Source: Paenibacillus sedimenti (GTDB taxonomy: Bacteria; Bacillota; Bacilli; Paenibacillales; NBRC-103111). Taken from it: a DNA stretch of 64,000 nt. Made by a program: the position numbers and the translations under genes. The notes under the pieces are model-generated. The model made no database searches, was not told where the DNA came from, and saw nothing but the letters and a program-made list of their open reading frames with translations. Positions 43,743 through 52,550 of the stretch are shown in pieces (position 1 is the stretch's first letter; the number at the start of each line of letters is the position of its first letter). The DNA is taken from positions 124,001-188,000 of the forward strand of contig NZ_JACVVD010000004.1 in the NCBI RefSeq assembly GCF_014534655.1, given 5' to 3'.

Positions 43743-44435
43743 ATGAAAAAGTGGACTTCATGGCTTTCATTCCTATTGATTATTTCCCTTCTGACCGCGT
43801 GCGGCGCAGATGCCGGCAGCTATGTAAAGAACGAATATCCGCTTGTCAGCGTTGACGGCAGCGGAAATAATTTATCAAAGGTCTATGCTGTAGAAGGCAA
43901 ATCCGTACCTGATGTTGCAGAAGAATTGGCCGCGAAAGAATCACCAGAAGAAAAAAGCAAGGAATCTGAAGATCAGATGTTCCTGCTTTATAAAGATAAG
44001 GTCATCAATATCCAAAAAGATCCTAAAGACAGCAACAATACGCTCGTCCAGATTGATAGCATTGAATATGCGAAGAGCCATTACGACTCCTCATTCTTGC
44101 AAGGGTATTTGGCAGCCACCCTTCTTCAATCCATCTTTGGCGGCGGTTGGTTCAACAATCGAACCTCATACGATTACAGAGGGTATACCCGGACCCCTGC
44201 CTATAACACGGGTACCGGTAAGACAACTGCACCGGCGACTGACATTTCCAAAGATAAAAAGCCGGCAACTTCGGACCGGACGGGTAGTTTCAAAAGCGGC
44301 ACAGGGAGCCCGAATACGGGCAGCAGCTCCACAACCCGTAGAAATGATGGCTCTACTCCTAACAAGGTGTCAACTCCTTCCGGCAGCAAACCTAGTACGA
44401 GTACGCGTTCCGGTTCATTTAAGAGACGTAAATAG
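43743..44435 (+). CDS. DUF4247 lipoprotein
   Basis: A 230-residue lipoprotein. The signal peptide ends in LLTAC with lipidated C20. A DUF4247 core spans about 25-145 (NEYPLVSVDGSG, MFLLYKDKVINI, LQGYLAATLLQSIFGGGWF). The Ser/Thr/Gly-rich tail (about 160-230) has repeated TRSGSFK/DRTGSFKSG pieces. The start at 43743 follows GGAGG. It is translated after the DUF4178 gene in the same operon. Confidence 0.82.
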   Translation: MKKWTSWLSFLLIISLLTACGADAGSYVKNEYPLVSVDGSGNNLSKVYAVEGKSVPDVAEELAAKESPEEKSKESEDQMFLLYKDKVINIQKDPKDSNNTLVQIDSIEYAKSHYDSSFLQGYLAATLLQSIFGGGWFNNRTSYDYRGYTRTPAYNTGTGKTTAPATDISKDKKPATSDRTGSFKSGTGSPNTGSSSTTRRNDGSTPNKVSTPSGSKPSTSTRSGSFKRRK

Positions 44436-44441
44436 ATCGTC

Positions 44442-44478
44442 AAAAAGCTGAAGTCCTTTATGGACCCGGCTTTTTTTG
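44442..44478 (+). terminator. Intrinsic terminator of the DUF4178-DUF4247 operon
   Basis: AAAAAGC/GGCTTTTTTT with inner GTCC/GGAC and a short loop. Confidence 0.75.
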
Positions 44479-44582
44479 TGTTTATCTCTATTTAATTGAA
44501 CATCGGTTAAATAGATATTGAACTTTTACACGAATGAATTATACTGGCATTATGCTGCATACTATTTTAGAGGTGATTGTTT

Positions 44583-45404
44583 TTGAAAAATGCGCTAGAC
44601 GTTTTCGTAACTCTGGTTGGCGCACTGCTTGTGGCGGTTGGCTTCAACATGTTCTTGATTCCGCATCAATTATTAAGCGGAGGCGTATCCGGAATCGCCA
44701 TGATTATCGGTTATTTCACGAATTGGAACATCAGCTTTCTTTATTTAGTTTTTAATTTGCCTTTATTGTTCTGGGGTTTGATCAAACTGGGCCGCAGATT
44801 CATTATTATCAGCGTCCTATCTGTCATCCTTACCGTTTGGTTGATGCAGATCATTCCAACCGGCTATGTGGCTCAAGCACCTATTTTAGGCGCCGTTTTC
44901 GGCGGCGTACTTATTGGGATCGGAAGCGGCATCACTTTAAGAATCGGCGGTTCCAGTGCCGGCTTTGACATTGTCGGATCCATTCTTACAAGAACATATG
45001 ATTTTCCGCTGGGCACAGTCCTCTCTGCATTGAATGGCGTCGTTATTATTGCTCTCGGATACTTTAAGCAGAACTGGGATCTCGCATTGTATTCTATGCT
45101 AGCTATTTATATTAGCGGAAAAGTTGTAGATTCGATACATATTCGCCATGTCAAAGTAACGGCATTTATCGTAACAAAACAAAAGGATGAGTTACTTAAG
45201 CGTCTGCTTCTGATACCGCGCGGTGTTACTTTAGTGAAAACTGAAGGCGCCTACACCAACCAGCAGCACGATATGCTCATGACGGTAACGACGAGGTATG
45301 AGCTTGTTGAATTAAAACGAATTATTAAAGATATAGATCCAAAAGCGTTCGTAAATATTGTGGAAACTGTTGGCGTGCTGGGTGAATTCCGCAAGCTCAA
45401 ATGA
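44583..45404 (+). CDS. YitT-family membrane protein
   Basis: A 273-residue protein. Five to six helices (DUF161, about 10-195) are followed by a cytosolic DUF2179 domain (about 205-270; GVTLVKTEGAYTNQQHDMLMTVTTRYE). Conserved FNMFLIPHQLLSGGVSGIA marks the first helices. The TTG at 44583 has AGGTG seven bases before it. The function of the family is unknown. Confidence 0.88.
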   Translation: MKNALDVFVTLVGALLVAVGFNMFLIPHQLLSGGVSGIAMIIGYFTNWNISFLYLVFNLPLLFWGLIKLGRRFIIISVLSVILTVWLMQIIPTGYVAQAPILGAVFGGVLIGIGSGITLRIGGSSAGFDIVGSILTRTYDFPLGTVLSALNGVVIIALGYFKQNWDLALYSMLAIYISGKVVDSIHIRHVKVTAFIVTKQKDELLKRLLLIPRGVTLVKTEGAYTNQQHDMLMTVTTRYELVELKRIIKDIDPKAFVNIVETVGVLGEFRKLK

Positions 45405-45537
45405 AGCAAACGTGAAAACAGCCCCTTCATTCCGTGTCAAAATGTGATATAATAGGAATTGTAATTTCATATAGTTCTGGTTCATTCAGAGTGGTTCAGG
45501 CGTTAAGTCTTATTCTAATCTTACGATTGGAAGGGTG

Positions 45538-45732
45538 ATGCTTGTGGAGACAGTCAAGTTATCCAGGATTGTGATGAAATTAACACCGGAATTATACCCT
45601 TTTCTGACCAGCCATGAGCTGGATTCCGAGATTGTCCTCCAATATGGATTAGAGGCGCTCGATGCAGAAGACGTTATGGAAATTATTCAATTTAGCATTT
45701 CTGAACATCATAAGGACGCCTTTTATCATTAA
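45538..45732 (+). CDS. Small conserved-looking protein of unknown function (64 aa)
   Basis: An acidic helical protein, MLVETVKLSRIVMKL then TPELYPFLTSHELDSEIV. AAGGGTG precedes either ATG 45538 or GTG 45544. The last codons are part of a terminator hairpin. No family recognised. It is a free-standing gene between yitT and tatA. Confidence 0.6.
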   Translation: MLVETVKLSRIVMKLTPELYPFLTSHELDSEIVLQYGLEALDAEDVMEIIQFSISEHHKDAFYH

Positions 45733-45746
45733 AAGGCGTTTTTTTC
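45716..45746 (+). terminator. Terminator overlapping the end of a gene
   Basis: ACGCCTTTT and AAAAGGCGT enclose the final codons and stop of the small gene; seven T follow. Confidence 0.82.
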
Positions 45747-45848
45747 TCTTATTTTTTAGAAAGTTAATGGGTTTGTAATAATTAGGGTGTATGGTATATG
45801 ATAAGATCATGGTATGATGGAATAAGATGAATTTATGGAGGTGCACGT

Positions 45849-46079
45849 ATGGGACCTTTTTCCGCCTGGCACATTATTTTGATTGTTCTCGTAGCACTGC
45901 TTCTCTTCGGGCCAAGCAAACTGCCTGAGTTGGGTCGCGGTTTCGGTAAAATGTTTAGAGAGTTCAAAGATGCAACAACTGGCAATGGCCTTGCTTCTTC
46001 TTCCGATGAGCAGCCTGTACGCAAAGAAGTTAACCCTGCTGAAGTATCGCAAACAGATAAAGGACAAGTTCAGAAATAA
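45849..46079 (+). CDS. tatA: Twin-arginine translocase subunit TatA/E
   Basis: A 76-residue Tat component: one N-terminal helix (about 6-21), the [14 protein letters not shown] hinge, then an amphipathic helix and a charged tail. No tatC is adjacent. A GGAGGTG site precedes the ATG. Confidence 0.92.
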   Translation: MGPFSAWHIILIVLVALLLFGPSKLPELGRGFGKMFREFKDATTGNGLASSSDEQPVRKEVNPAEVSQTDKGQVQK

Positions 46080-46081
46080 GC

Positions 46082-46118
46082 AAAAACACCCGGCATTCAT
46101 GTATCCGGGTGTTTTTTT
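46082..46118. terminator. Bidirectional terminator
   Basis: AAAACACCCGG and CCGGGTGTTTT form eleven pairs with an eleven-base loop and T/A runs. It separates tatA and the convergent MFS gene. Confidence 0.87.
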
Positions 46119-46126
46119 GTTGAACT

Positions 46127-47284
46127 CTATATCTGCTTTCTGCGAATATACGCTTGAGTGCCTAGAAACAGGCATGCGGCTATGAATGCCATAATCGTTC
46201 CGAATAAATACATACTCGAGCCCCCCCACTCATCGCTGAGCCAGCCCCCTATAGAGCCGCCAATGATGCCTGCAAGCCCCATGAATACCATGGCAAGAAT
46301 CGATTGACCTGTGGAGCCGAACTGTTCCGGCAGCAATCGTACCACATATTGCACGGAGACGATCCACAATACGGCAAAGGTAAACATCGCTGTCGCCTGC
46401 ATAGCAATTAGTCCCCAAGGATCACTTATAAACATATACAAGAGCCAACGGATCGCATACAAGAAGGAAGCGATTCCCAGCATTGTTAGTTCGTGAAACC
46501 GGTGCATGTATCTGCTGAGCAAAGCAAATACGGGAATTTCGCTGCTTGCTGCAATAGCCCATGCCCAGCTTACCATCGAATCGCTCGCGCCCAAATCGCT
46601 TAAATAGAGCCCTAGAAGAGCATCGTTCATCCGATGCGGAATCGAGATGAGCAAAACCATAAACAGAAACCACAGGAAGCTTTTATTGCTGAAAATACTG
46701 CTGATGGTCCCAAGTGTAATGCGCTGGCCGCTGCCCGCTTCATCCTTAATAAAAGCTAACAGAATAAATGGAAAAATCCATAACGCCCAATAAAAGTATG
46801 GGATTCGCGATACGCCTCCCAGCTCTTCAAGCAAAAGACCGGAGATCAACGCAACACCTGAAAATCCGATGGAGCCCCATAATCGGACCGAACCATACGA
46901 GATCCCCCGCTGCACTGTTGATTTTAAAACTAAATTGTCGATAAGCGGTATAGAAGGCAACAGGAAGAAATAGAGAAGCAAAATGAATCCCAGCGTCCAA
47001 GCGAATCCATTCGTTAAAAACAGTCCGAAACTGCCTAATAATGAAAGCACCCAAAGCAAAAAAACGATCTTCTTAACCGTCTGAAAACGATCGCTCACGT
47101 ATCCCCAGAACGGCTGTGCAAAAATCGACACAAAGGGACCGATCATCATCAAGAGTCCGATATCTACTGACGAATACCCCTTCTGCTGCAAGTATAGCGG
47201 CAGGTACGGCAGCAAAATAGCGCTGGATGCATAGTAAAAAAAGTTAACGCCGGATAAAGACACGATTTGTTTGTCGAGTTTCAC
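46127..47284 (-). CDS. MFS transporter (MFS_1-like)
   Basis: A 385-residue twelve-helix facilitator. GYVSDRFQTVKKI is the motif A loop and SYGSVRLWGSIGF marks helix 5. It is a paralogue of the protein at 56164: both share FxxYxGYS..DIGLL, SDR..TVKKI, SxRxWGSIGF, LGASDS and FGTIM/FIGAG segments. The nearest known types are LacY/HcaT-like (MFS_1_like). The substrate is unknown. Confidence 0.85.
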   Translation of the reverse strand: MKLDKQIVSLSGVNFFYYASSAILLPYLPLYLQQKGYSSVDIGLLMMIGPFVSIFAQPFWGYVSDRFQTVKKIVFLLWVLSLLGSFGLFLTNGFAWTLGFILLLYFFLLPSIPLIDNLVLKSTVQRGISYGSVRLWGSIGFSGVALISGLLLEELGGVSRIPYFYWALWIFPFILLAFIKDEAGSGQRITLGTISSIFSNKSFLWFLFMVLLISIPHRMNDALLGLYLSDLGASDSMVSWAWAIAASSEIPVFALLSRYMHRFHELTMLGIASFLYAIRWLLYMFISDPWGLIAMQATAMFTFAVLWIVSVQYVVRLLPEQFGSTGQSILAMVFMGLAGIIGGSIGGWLSDEWGGSSMYLFGTIMAFIAACLFLGTQAYIRRKQI

Positions 47285-47395
47285 AGACTTTCTCTACCTT
47301 TCTTCTACATTCCTCTACAAATTTCCTCTGTGCGGAGTTCACCGCTTGCTTTATAATAAAAGCTAGAATCATAGATGGGAGAGGACTTATTCACC

Positions 47396-48580
47396 ATGGA
47401 AATTTTACTAGCTTCTTTAGCGATGATCTGGGGCAACGTCACTGCTGCTAACCCGGATGCAGATTTTGAACAATTGGTTCAAGCATCACTGAATGCCAAG
47501 AACGCGGTTGTTCAAACAGTCCCACCCCAAGGAACGGATCCAGTTGATCCTCTGGCTCCCGTTAACAAACAAGATCCGCAGAAGGATGCGCCGAAAATCA
47601 AAGGTGTCTACGCCACGGCTCACAGTGCCGGAGGCAGCCGCTTGAACACGCTTGTAAAGCTGCTTGACGACACGGAGCTCAATTCACTCGTCATTGACGT
47701 GAAAGATGACTGGGGCTATATCACCTGGGAATCGGGAAACCCTGAGCTCGACGCCATGGGTACGACACAGAAAATCATTCGCGATATGCCAGGATTAATG
47801 AACACCTTGAATGAGCATCAAATCTACCCGATTGCACGGATTGTCGTGTTTAAAGATACGGTGCTGGCCAAAAAGAAACCGGAACTCTCCTTCATGAACC
47901 CGGACGGCACGGTATGGGGAAACAGCAAAAACCCGCCGGATAGCTTCGTGAATCCTTATAGCAAAGAAGTGTGGGATTACAATATCACTGTTGCCAAAGA
48001 AGCAGTGAAAGCCGGTTTTAAAGAAATTCAATTCGACTACGTACGATTCCCGGAAGGCTTCGAAAAAAGAGCCGACGTCCTGAAATATTCAAAGGACGAG
48101 CGAACTCGCATTGAAGCCGTTGCCGCCTTCGTGAAATATGCCAAAGAGCAATTGCAGCCGCTTGGCATTCGAGTATCCGTTGACATCTTCGGATATGCCG
48201 CATCGGTTCCAGCCGCCGAAGGAATCGGTCAAGATTTCGAGAAAATATCGCAGAATGTCGACGTCATCTGCCCGATGATTTATCCGAGCCATTACAGCAC
48301 AGGCTGGTTTGGAGCCAAAGTACCTGATGCAGCCCCTTATAATACAATCAACGGCGCTTCCGTCGATACGACCAAGAAATTAGCCGAGATCGATAAAAAA
48401 GGATTGAAGCCTATTATCAGGCCATGGATTCAAGACTTTACGGCTTCTTGGGTGCCTGGCTACATTAAGTACGGCAAACATGAGGTTGAAGAGCAAATAC
48501 GTGCGCTGAAGGATAACGGCGTTGACGAGTACCTCTTATGGAACGCCAACAATAATTATACGCCAGGCGTGAGTTACTAA
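47396..48580 (+). CDS. Secreted glycosidase-like protein (DUF4015)
   Basis: A 394-residue protein. A short signal-like start (about 1-18) and Pro/Asp linker (about 40-70) precede a TIM-barrel-like DUF4015 domain (about 75-390). Motifs are IKGVYATAHSAGG, SLVIDVKDDWGYI, EIQFDYVRFPEGF, DIFGYAAS, and DYVRFP-type acidic residues likely at the active site; the end YLLWNANNNYTPG is conserved. The family is a putative glycoside hydrolase of unknown sugar. The start at 47396 is chosen for AGAGGA upstream. It is divergent from the MFS gene. Confidence 0.82.
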   Translation: MEILLASLAMIWGNVTAANPDADFEQLVQASLNAKNAVVQTVPPQGTDPVDPLAPVNKQDPQKDAPKIKGVYATAHSAGGSRLNTLVKLLDDTELNSLVIDVKDDWGYITWESGNPELDAMGTTQKIIRDMPGLMNTLNEHQIYPIARIVVFKDTVLAKKKPELSFMNPDGTVWGNSKNPPDSFVNPYSKEVWDYNITVAKEAVKAGFKEIQFDYVRFPEGFEKRADVLKYSKDERTRIEAVAAFVKYAKEQLQPLGIRVSVDIFGYAASVPAAEGIGQDFEKISQNVDVICPMIYPSHYSTGWFGAKVPDAAPYNTINGASVDTTKKLAEIDKKGLKPIIRPWIQDFTASWVPGYIKYGKHEVEEQIRALKDNGVDEYLLWNANNNYTPGVSY

Positions 48581-48588
48581 GCGATAAG

Positions 48589-48624
48589 ACACCCTGAGGG
48601 CCTAAGAGCACTCAGGGTGTTTTG
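48589..48624. terminator. Bidirectional terminator
   Basis: ACACCCTGAG and CTCAGGGTGT with a twelve-base loop. The 3' arm overlaps the last codons of the convergent DUF3906 gene. Confidence 0.78.
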
Positions 48625-48821
48625 GTTTCTATCACATAGCCGGAACCGGCATGGACACGTTTTTTTTCTACGATGACGAGTTGGTTAACTTTCGGCTTTG
48701 CGATGAAGTGACGCTCCAGATGCTCGTCCGCATATTGGAATGCTTTCTCATCCGTTTCAGATAATACGATGAAGTAAGCCGTTTGATCCTCCAGCTCAAT
48801 TTCCAGTCGGTACATAAACAT
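48612..48821 (-). CDS. DUF3906 family protein
   Basis: A 69-residue protein. MYRLEIELEDQTAYFIVLSETDEKAF and VIVEKKRVHAGSGYVI match the small Firmicute DUF3906 family. The function is unknown. A start at the second Met (48815) is possible. Confidence 0.78.
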   Translation of the reverse strand: MFMYRLEIELEDQTAYFIVLSETDEKAFQYADEHLERHFIAKPKVNQLVIVEKKRVHAGSGYVIETKTP

Positions 48822-48945
48822 TGTTACGCAGGCTCCTTATTTACATGAGAGGTCGATTTGTTTATCATGTTACCAGATGAACGCATCGTGTACAATGATA
48901 AAACCAGTATGTGGTCTAATAAATGGATAGGAGTTGAAACTTATT

Positions 48946-49899
48946 ATGAATATTGTCGCCATTACAGGGATGGATCTTACGTATTTGCGTGACCATATAC
49001 CGCTCGATCTGCAAGACCGAATACGATTCCATTGGTTCAAAAGTTCAGAAGATGCTCGCGATTATCTCACTGAGGCGGATGTTATTCTTACTGCGGGACG
49101 GATGAACCCGGATATAATGAAACAGGCTGCGAACCTGAAATGGGTGCAAACCTTATCCGCAGGTATCGATAAGCTGCCGCTACAGCAGTTCGCCGAGCGA
49201 AATATCGTACTTACCAACGCGCGGGGCGTACATACGATTCAGATGAGCGAATTTACGATCAGTTTGATGCTGCAATGGGTGCGTAAGTCCAATCAGCTTC
49301 ACGACAAACAACAGGAACAAGTGTGGGATCACCTGGTTACTTTCGGCGAGCTGCACGGGAAGACGATCGGCATCGTCGGGGCTGGGGCAATAGGCGAAGC
49401 TGTAGCGCATAAAGCCAAGGCTTTCGATATGCATGTGATCGGCTTAAATCGATCAGGTTCGCCAAAACCTGCCTTCGACGTTATCGTTAGCGGTGAAGAA
49501 GGACTGCAGCTGCTGCTGTCGCAAAGCGATTTTGTCGTTCTTCTCCTACCCAGCACTTCAAAGACTCAACGCTTCGTGACGAAAGAGCATCTAGCGTTAA
49601 TGAAATCCGGCGCCTTCCTCATTAATCTGGCACGCGGCGACGTCATCGACGAGAAAGCACTCATTGAGGCACTGCAAAATGGAAAGCTGGCTGGAGCCGC
49701 ATTGGATGTGTTCGAGCAAGAACCACTGCCAACCTCATCTCCGCTATGGCGTATGAACAATGTTATTGTGACGCCCCATATAGCCGGCTCCTCCGTTCAT
49801 TATACGGAACGTGCATCGGCCATCGTTTACCATAACATCCGTGCCATGTTGGAAGGTGGCGATATGATGAATGTTGTTAATATAAGTGAAGGTTATTAA
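48946..49899 (+). CDS. D-2-hydroxyacid dehydrogenase (NAD-dependent)
   Basis: A 317-residue oxidoreductase. It has the Rossmann motif GIVGAGAIGEAVA (about 145-157), catalytic Arg in NLARGDVID, Glu in FEQEPLP and His in TPHIAGSS. The substrate (glyoxylate, hydroxypyruvate, phosphoglycerate-like) cannot be chosen by eye. An upstream TTG at 48934 lies too close to the ribosome site, so ATG 48946 is preferred. Confidence 0.9.
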   Translation: MNIVAITGMDLTYLRDHIPLDLQDRIRFHWFKSSEDARDYLTEADVILTAGRMNPDIMKQAANLKWVQTLSAGIDKLPLQQFAERNIVLTNARGVHTIQMSEFTISLMLQWVRKSNQLHDKQQEQVWDHLVTFGELHGKTIGIVGAGAIGEAVAHKAKAFDMHVIGLNRSGSPKPAFDVIVSGEEGLQLLLSQSDFVVLLLPSTSKTQRFVTKEHLALMKSGAFLINLARGDVIDEKALIEALQNGKLAGAALDVFEQEPLPTSSPLWRMNNVIVTPHIAGSSVHYTERASAIVYHNIRAMLEGGDMMNVVNISEGY

Positions 49900-49905
49900 A
49901 AAATG

Positions 49906-49943
49906 GCGTACCCCACCCTATTTCTCTTAAGGATGGGGTACGC
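49906..49943. terminator. Bidirectional terminator
   Basis: GCGTACCCCA and TGGGGTACGC form ten perfect pairs; the loop also carries CCT/AGG pairing. It separates the dehydrogenase and serS. Confidence 0.82.
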
Positions 49944-49948
49944 TTATT

Positions 49949-51235
49949 TTAGTTGCCAGGTATCGACGACATACCTCTCATATAAGGTCTAAGCGCCACC
50001 GGGATGTATATCGAGCCATCGGCTTGTTGATGGTTCTCAAGCAGCGGAATTAGAATACGGGGTGTTGCAACTGCCGTATTGTTTAACGTATAGACATACT
50101 GCAAGCCGCCTTCGGGGTGCATATACCGTATCCCGCTTCGGCGAGCCTGATAATCAAGCAAGCTCGACGACGAATGCGTTTCGCCATAATTATCACGGCT
50201 AGGCATCCACGTCTCAATATCGTATTGCTTGTAGTTTTTGCCCCCCATATCTCCTGTACACACTGCTACGACTCGGTAGGGGAGTTCCAGCAGCTCCAAA
50301 ATACGCTCTGCGTTTTCCGTAATTTCGGCAAGCAGCTTCTCAGCAATGATAGGATCGTTCTCGCAAAGAATCACCTGCTCCACCTTAGCAAATTGGTGCA
50401 CGCGGTATAATCCCCGAACATCTCTGCCCGCCGAGCCCGCTTCCTTTCGGAAACAGTTTGATACGCCAGCCAAACGAATCGGCCCCTTCGACAAATCTAC
50501 GACTTCGTTCGCGTAATACGAGATGAGCGGACCTTCCGAAGTACCGACTAACCACTTGCTTTCATCCGTCAGTTCGTAGGTTTGATCCTTGCCTCCGGGG
50601 AAGAATGCCGCATGGATAAGCGTTTCTTCACGAACCATCAGCGGAACATCCATCACCGTGAAGCCCTTGTCGACCAACAGATCGATCGCCAACTGCTGAA
50701 CGGCTCTGTGCAGATAAAGTCCCATCCCTTTCAGGTAATAGTTGCGGGTTCCTGCCACTTTTACGCCTCGCGGGATATCAATCAGATCCAGCTCTTCTCC
50801 GATTCGCACATGGTCCCGCGGTTCAAATTCAAAACGCTTCGGTGCACCAACGACTTTAATCACCATGTTATCCTCATCCGTAACGCCTAACGGCGTCTCC
50901 GGCGAAACGACATTGGGAACGGTGAGCATGAGCTCATGAAATTGAGCTTCCAGCTCTCGGAGTTCAGCTTCGAATTCGTTCAGCGCCGCATTACACTGAC
51001 GCACCTGTTCTTTCTTGTTGTCTGCCTGTTGGTTCTGCTTCTGCGAAATGAACTGTGCAATATCAGCTGATGCACGGTTGCGTTCTGTCCGCAGCTCATC
51101 CACTCGCTGCCGCAGTTCCCTTCTCTTCTCGTCGGCCCTGAGAAGCTGCTCAATCGAAAAATCGTGCAGCCCTTTATTTCTCGCCGCCTCTACCACTTGC
51201 TCCTGATGATTGCGAATCCACTTGATGTCCAACAT
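49949..51235 (-). CDS. serS: Seryl-tRNA synthetase
   Basis: Charges tRNA-Ser; 428 residues. The N-terminal antiparallel coiled-coil arm (about 25-100), class II motif 2 (FRKEAGSAGRDVRGLYRVHQFAKVE) and motif 3 (NNTAVATPRILIPLLENHQ) are present. A T-box leader and strong promoter lie upstream, so expression responds to uncharged tRNA-Ser. Confidence 0.95.
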   Translation of the reverse strand: MLDIKWIRNHQEQVVEAARNKGLHDFSIEQLLRADEKRRELRQRVDELRTERNRASADIAQFISQKQNQQADNKKEQVRQCNAALNEFEAELRELEAQFHELMLTVPNVVSPETPLGVTDEDNMVIKVVGAPKRFEFEPRDHVRIGEELDLIDIPRGVKVAGTRNYYLKGMGLYLHRAVQQLAIDLLVDKGFTVMDVPLMVREETLIHAAFFPGGKDQTYELTDESKWLVGTSEGPLISYYANEVVDLSKGPIRLAGVSNCFRKEAGSAGRDVRGLYRVHQFAKVEQVILCENDPIIAEKLLAEITENAERILELLELPYRVVAVCTGDMGGKNYKQYDIETWMPSRDNYGETHSSSSLLDYQARRSGIRYMHPEGGLQYVYTLNNTAVATPRILIPLLENHQQADGSIYIPVALRPYMRGMSSIPGN

Positions 51236-51240
51236 AACCT

Positions 51241-51491
51241 GTCACCGCTCCTCTTCTTTTTCTGAAAAAGACAAAGAACGCTCCTCTCCGATTGGGACGA
51301 GGAGCGTTCTGCTCGCGGTGCCACCCAACTTGATGAATAAGCTAAAAGCTAATTCATCCGCTTGGTTCCGCGATAACGGGCGGTGCCGGCTTATTTAGAG
51401 ACAGGCAAGCGTAAACCTTCGAGCCTATCCGATCATGAGCGTCTCCGAGTTGGAAGCTCTTCATTGACATGATAACGAATGTATATATTTT
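51241..51491 (-). promoter_or_regulatory. T-box riboswitch leader of serS
   Basis: The antiterminator bulge sequence GUUGGGUGGCACCGCGAGC is a textbook T-box. It is followed by a terminator with arms AGAACGCUCCUC and GAGGAGCGUUCU and U-rich GUCUUUUU. Stem I lies in the first 100 bases. I could not fix the specifier codon with certainty; Ser is inferred from the gene. Confidence 0.9.
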
Positions 51492-51497
51492 CTAGTC

Positions 51498-51526
51498 ATT
51501 ATAGCCAAAGTCAGCCGTCAGGTCAA
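51498..51526 (-). promoter_or_regulatory. Sigma-A promoter of serS
   Basis: On the minus strand TTGACC (51521-51526), 17 bases, TATAAT (51498-51503). It lies 22 bases beyond the pfkA stop. Confidence 0.82.
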
Positions 51527-51547
51527 CTCTGCTTCAATAAATTAGGC

Positions 51548-52516
51548 CTATTGAGATAAACGTTGTGCCAACTCGTACAATTCAGAATTAAATGTACGCT
51601 TCGTGTTCACAACCAGATCGATGTCGGTTGCGACTAATTCTCCTTTGATTACACCGCAAGCTTTGGAGGAATCACCTTCCATCAGCTTGCGGACTGCGAA
51701 ATCACCCAGACGGCTTGCAAGTATACGGTCATTATGCGTTGGCGTACCGCCACGTTGAATATGACCAAGAACCGTTACACGCGGCTCGATACCATTGCGC
51801 TCTGTAATTTGTTTAGCAATCCCTTCTCCTGTGCCTGCTCCTTCAGCAACAAGTATAATACTGTGGCGCTTGCCGTGGGAGAAGTTATCTTTCATGCGGT
51901 TTGCGACTTCATCAATGTTGACCGGCATTTCCGGAACAATAATGGTTTCTGCACCGCTAGCTAATCCAGCGTAGAGTGCAATCTCGCCGCAGTGACGTCC
52001 CATAACCTCTACAACGGAAGAACGCTCGTGAGAAGTCATTGTATCCCGAAGCTTGTTAATGGCATCAACAACGATGCTTACCGCAGTATCGAAACCGATG
52101 GTAAAATCCGTAAATGGAATATCATTGTCAATCGTTCCAGGAAGACCCATCGTTTTGATGCCCAGCTTACTCAGCTTATTGGCACCTTGATAAGAACCGT
52201 CACCACCGATAACCACCAACCCGTCAATCCCGCGTTTACGCAAGTTTTCAGCCCCGATTTGTTGGCCTTCGAGCGTCATAAACTCTTTGCAGCGAGCCGT
52301 TTGCAGGATCGTGCCCCCACGTTGAATAATATCCCCAACGCTGCGCAAGTCCATTTTACGGATATCATCATTAATCAGACCATGATACCCGCGCTGTACG
52401 GCGTATACTTCAAGACCATGGTACAATGCGCTCCTAACAACGGCACGAACGGCTGCGTTCATTCCTTGAGAGTCGCCCCCACTTGTTAATACGGCAATTG
52501 ATTTTACTGCTGACAT
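51548..52516 (-). CDS. pfkA: ATP-dependent 6-phosphofructokinase
   Basis: Phosphorylates fructose 6-phosphate in glycolysis; 322 residues. LTSGGDSQGMNAAVRA (ATP-binding; SQ replaces the usual AP or SP), GGDGSYQGA, catalytic PGTIDNDI, GRHCGEIAL and GHIQRGGTPT are all present. In Bacillus the gene is followed by pyk, but here it is followed by serS, and upstream lies YtpB. No terminator separates it from the serS promoter, so readthrough into the T-box is possible. Confidence 0.93.
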   Translation of the reverse strand: MSAVKSIAVLTSGGDSQGMNAAVRAVVRSALYHGLEVYAVQRGYHGLINDDIRKMDLRSVGDIIQRGGTILQTARCKEFMTLEGQQIGAENLRKRGIDGLVVIGGDGSYQGANKLSKLGIKTMGLPGTIDNDIPFTDFTIGFDTAVSIVVDAINKLRDTMTSHERSSVVEVMGRHCGEIALYAGLASGAETIIVPEMPVNIDEVANRMKDNFSHGKRHSIILVAEGAGTGEGIAKQITERNGIEPRVTVLGHIQRGGTPTHNDRILASRLGDFAVRKLMEGDSSKACGVIKGELVATDIDLVVNTKRTFNSELYELAQRLSQ

Positions 52517-52550
52517 TTCTCTTCCTCCTCCAAATTCTCCTAGGCAGATT

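Noticed and set aside
51421-51480. A defined serine specifier codon in T-box stem I
   Set aside because: More than one candidate triplet could be fitted by eye without folding software, so none is claimed.
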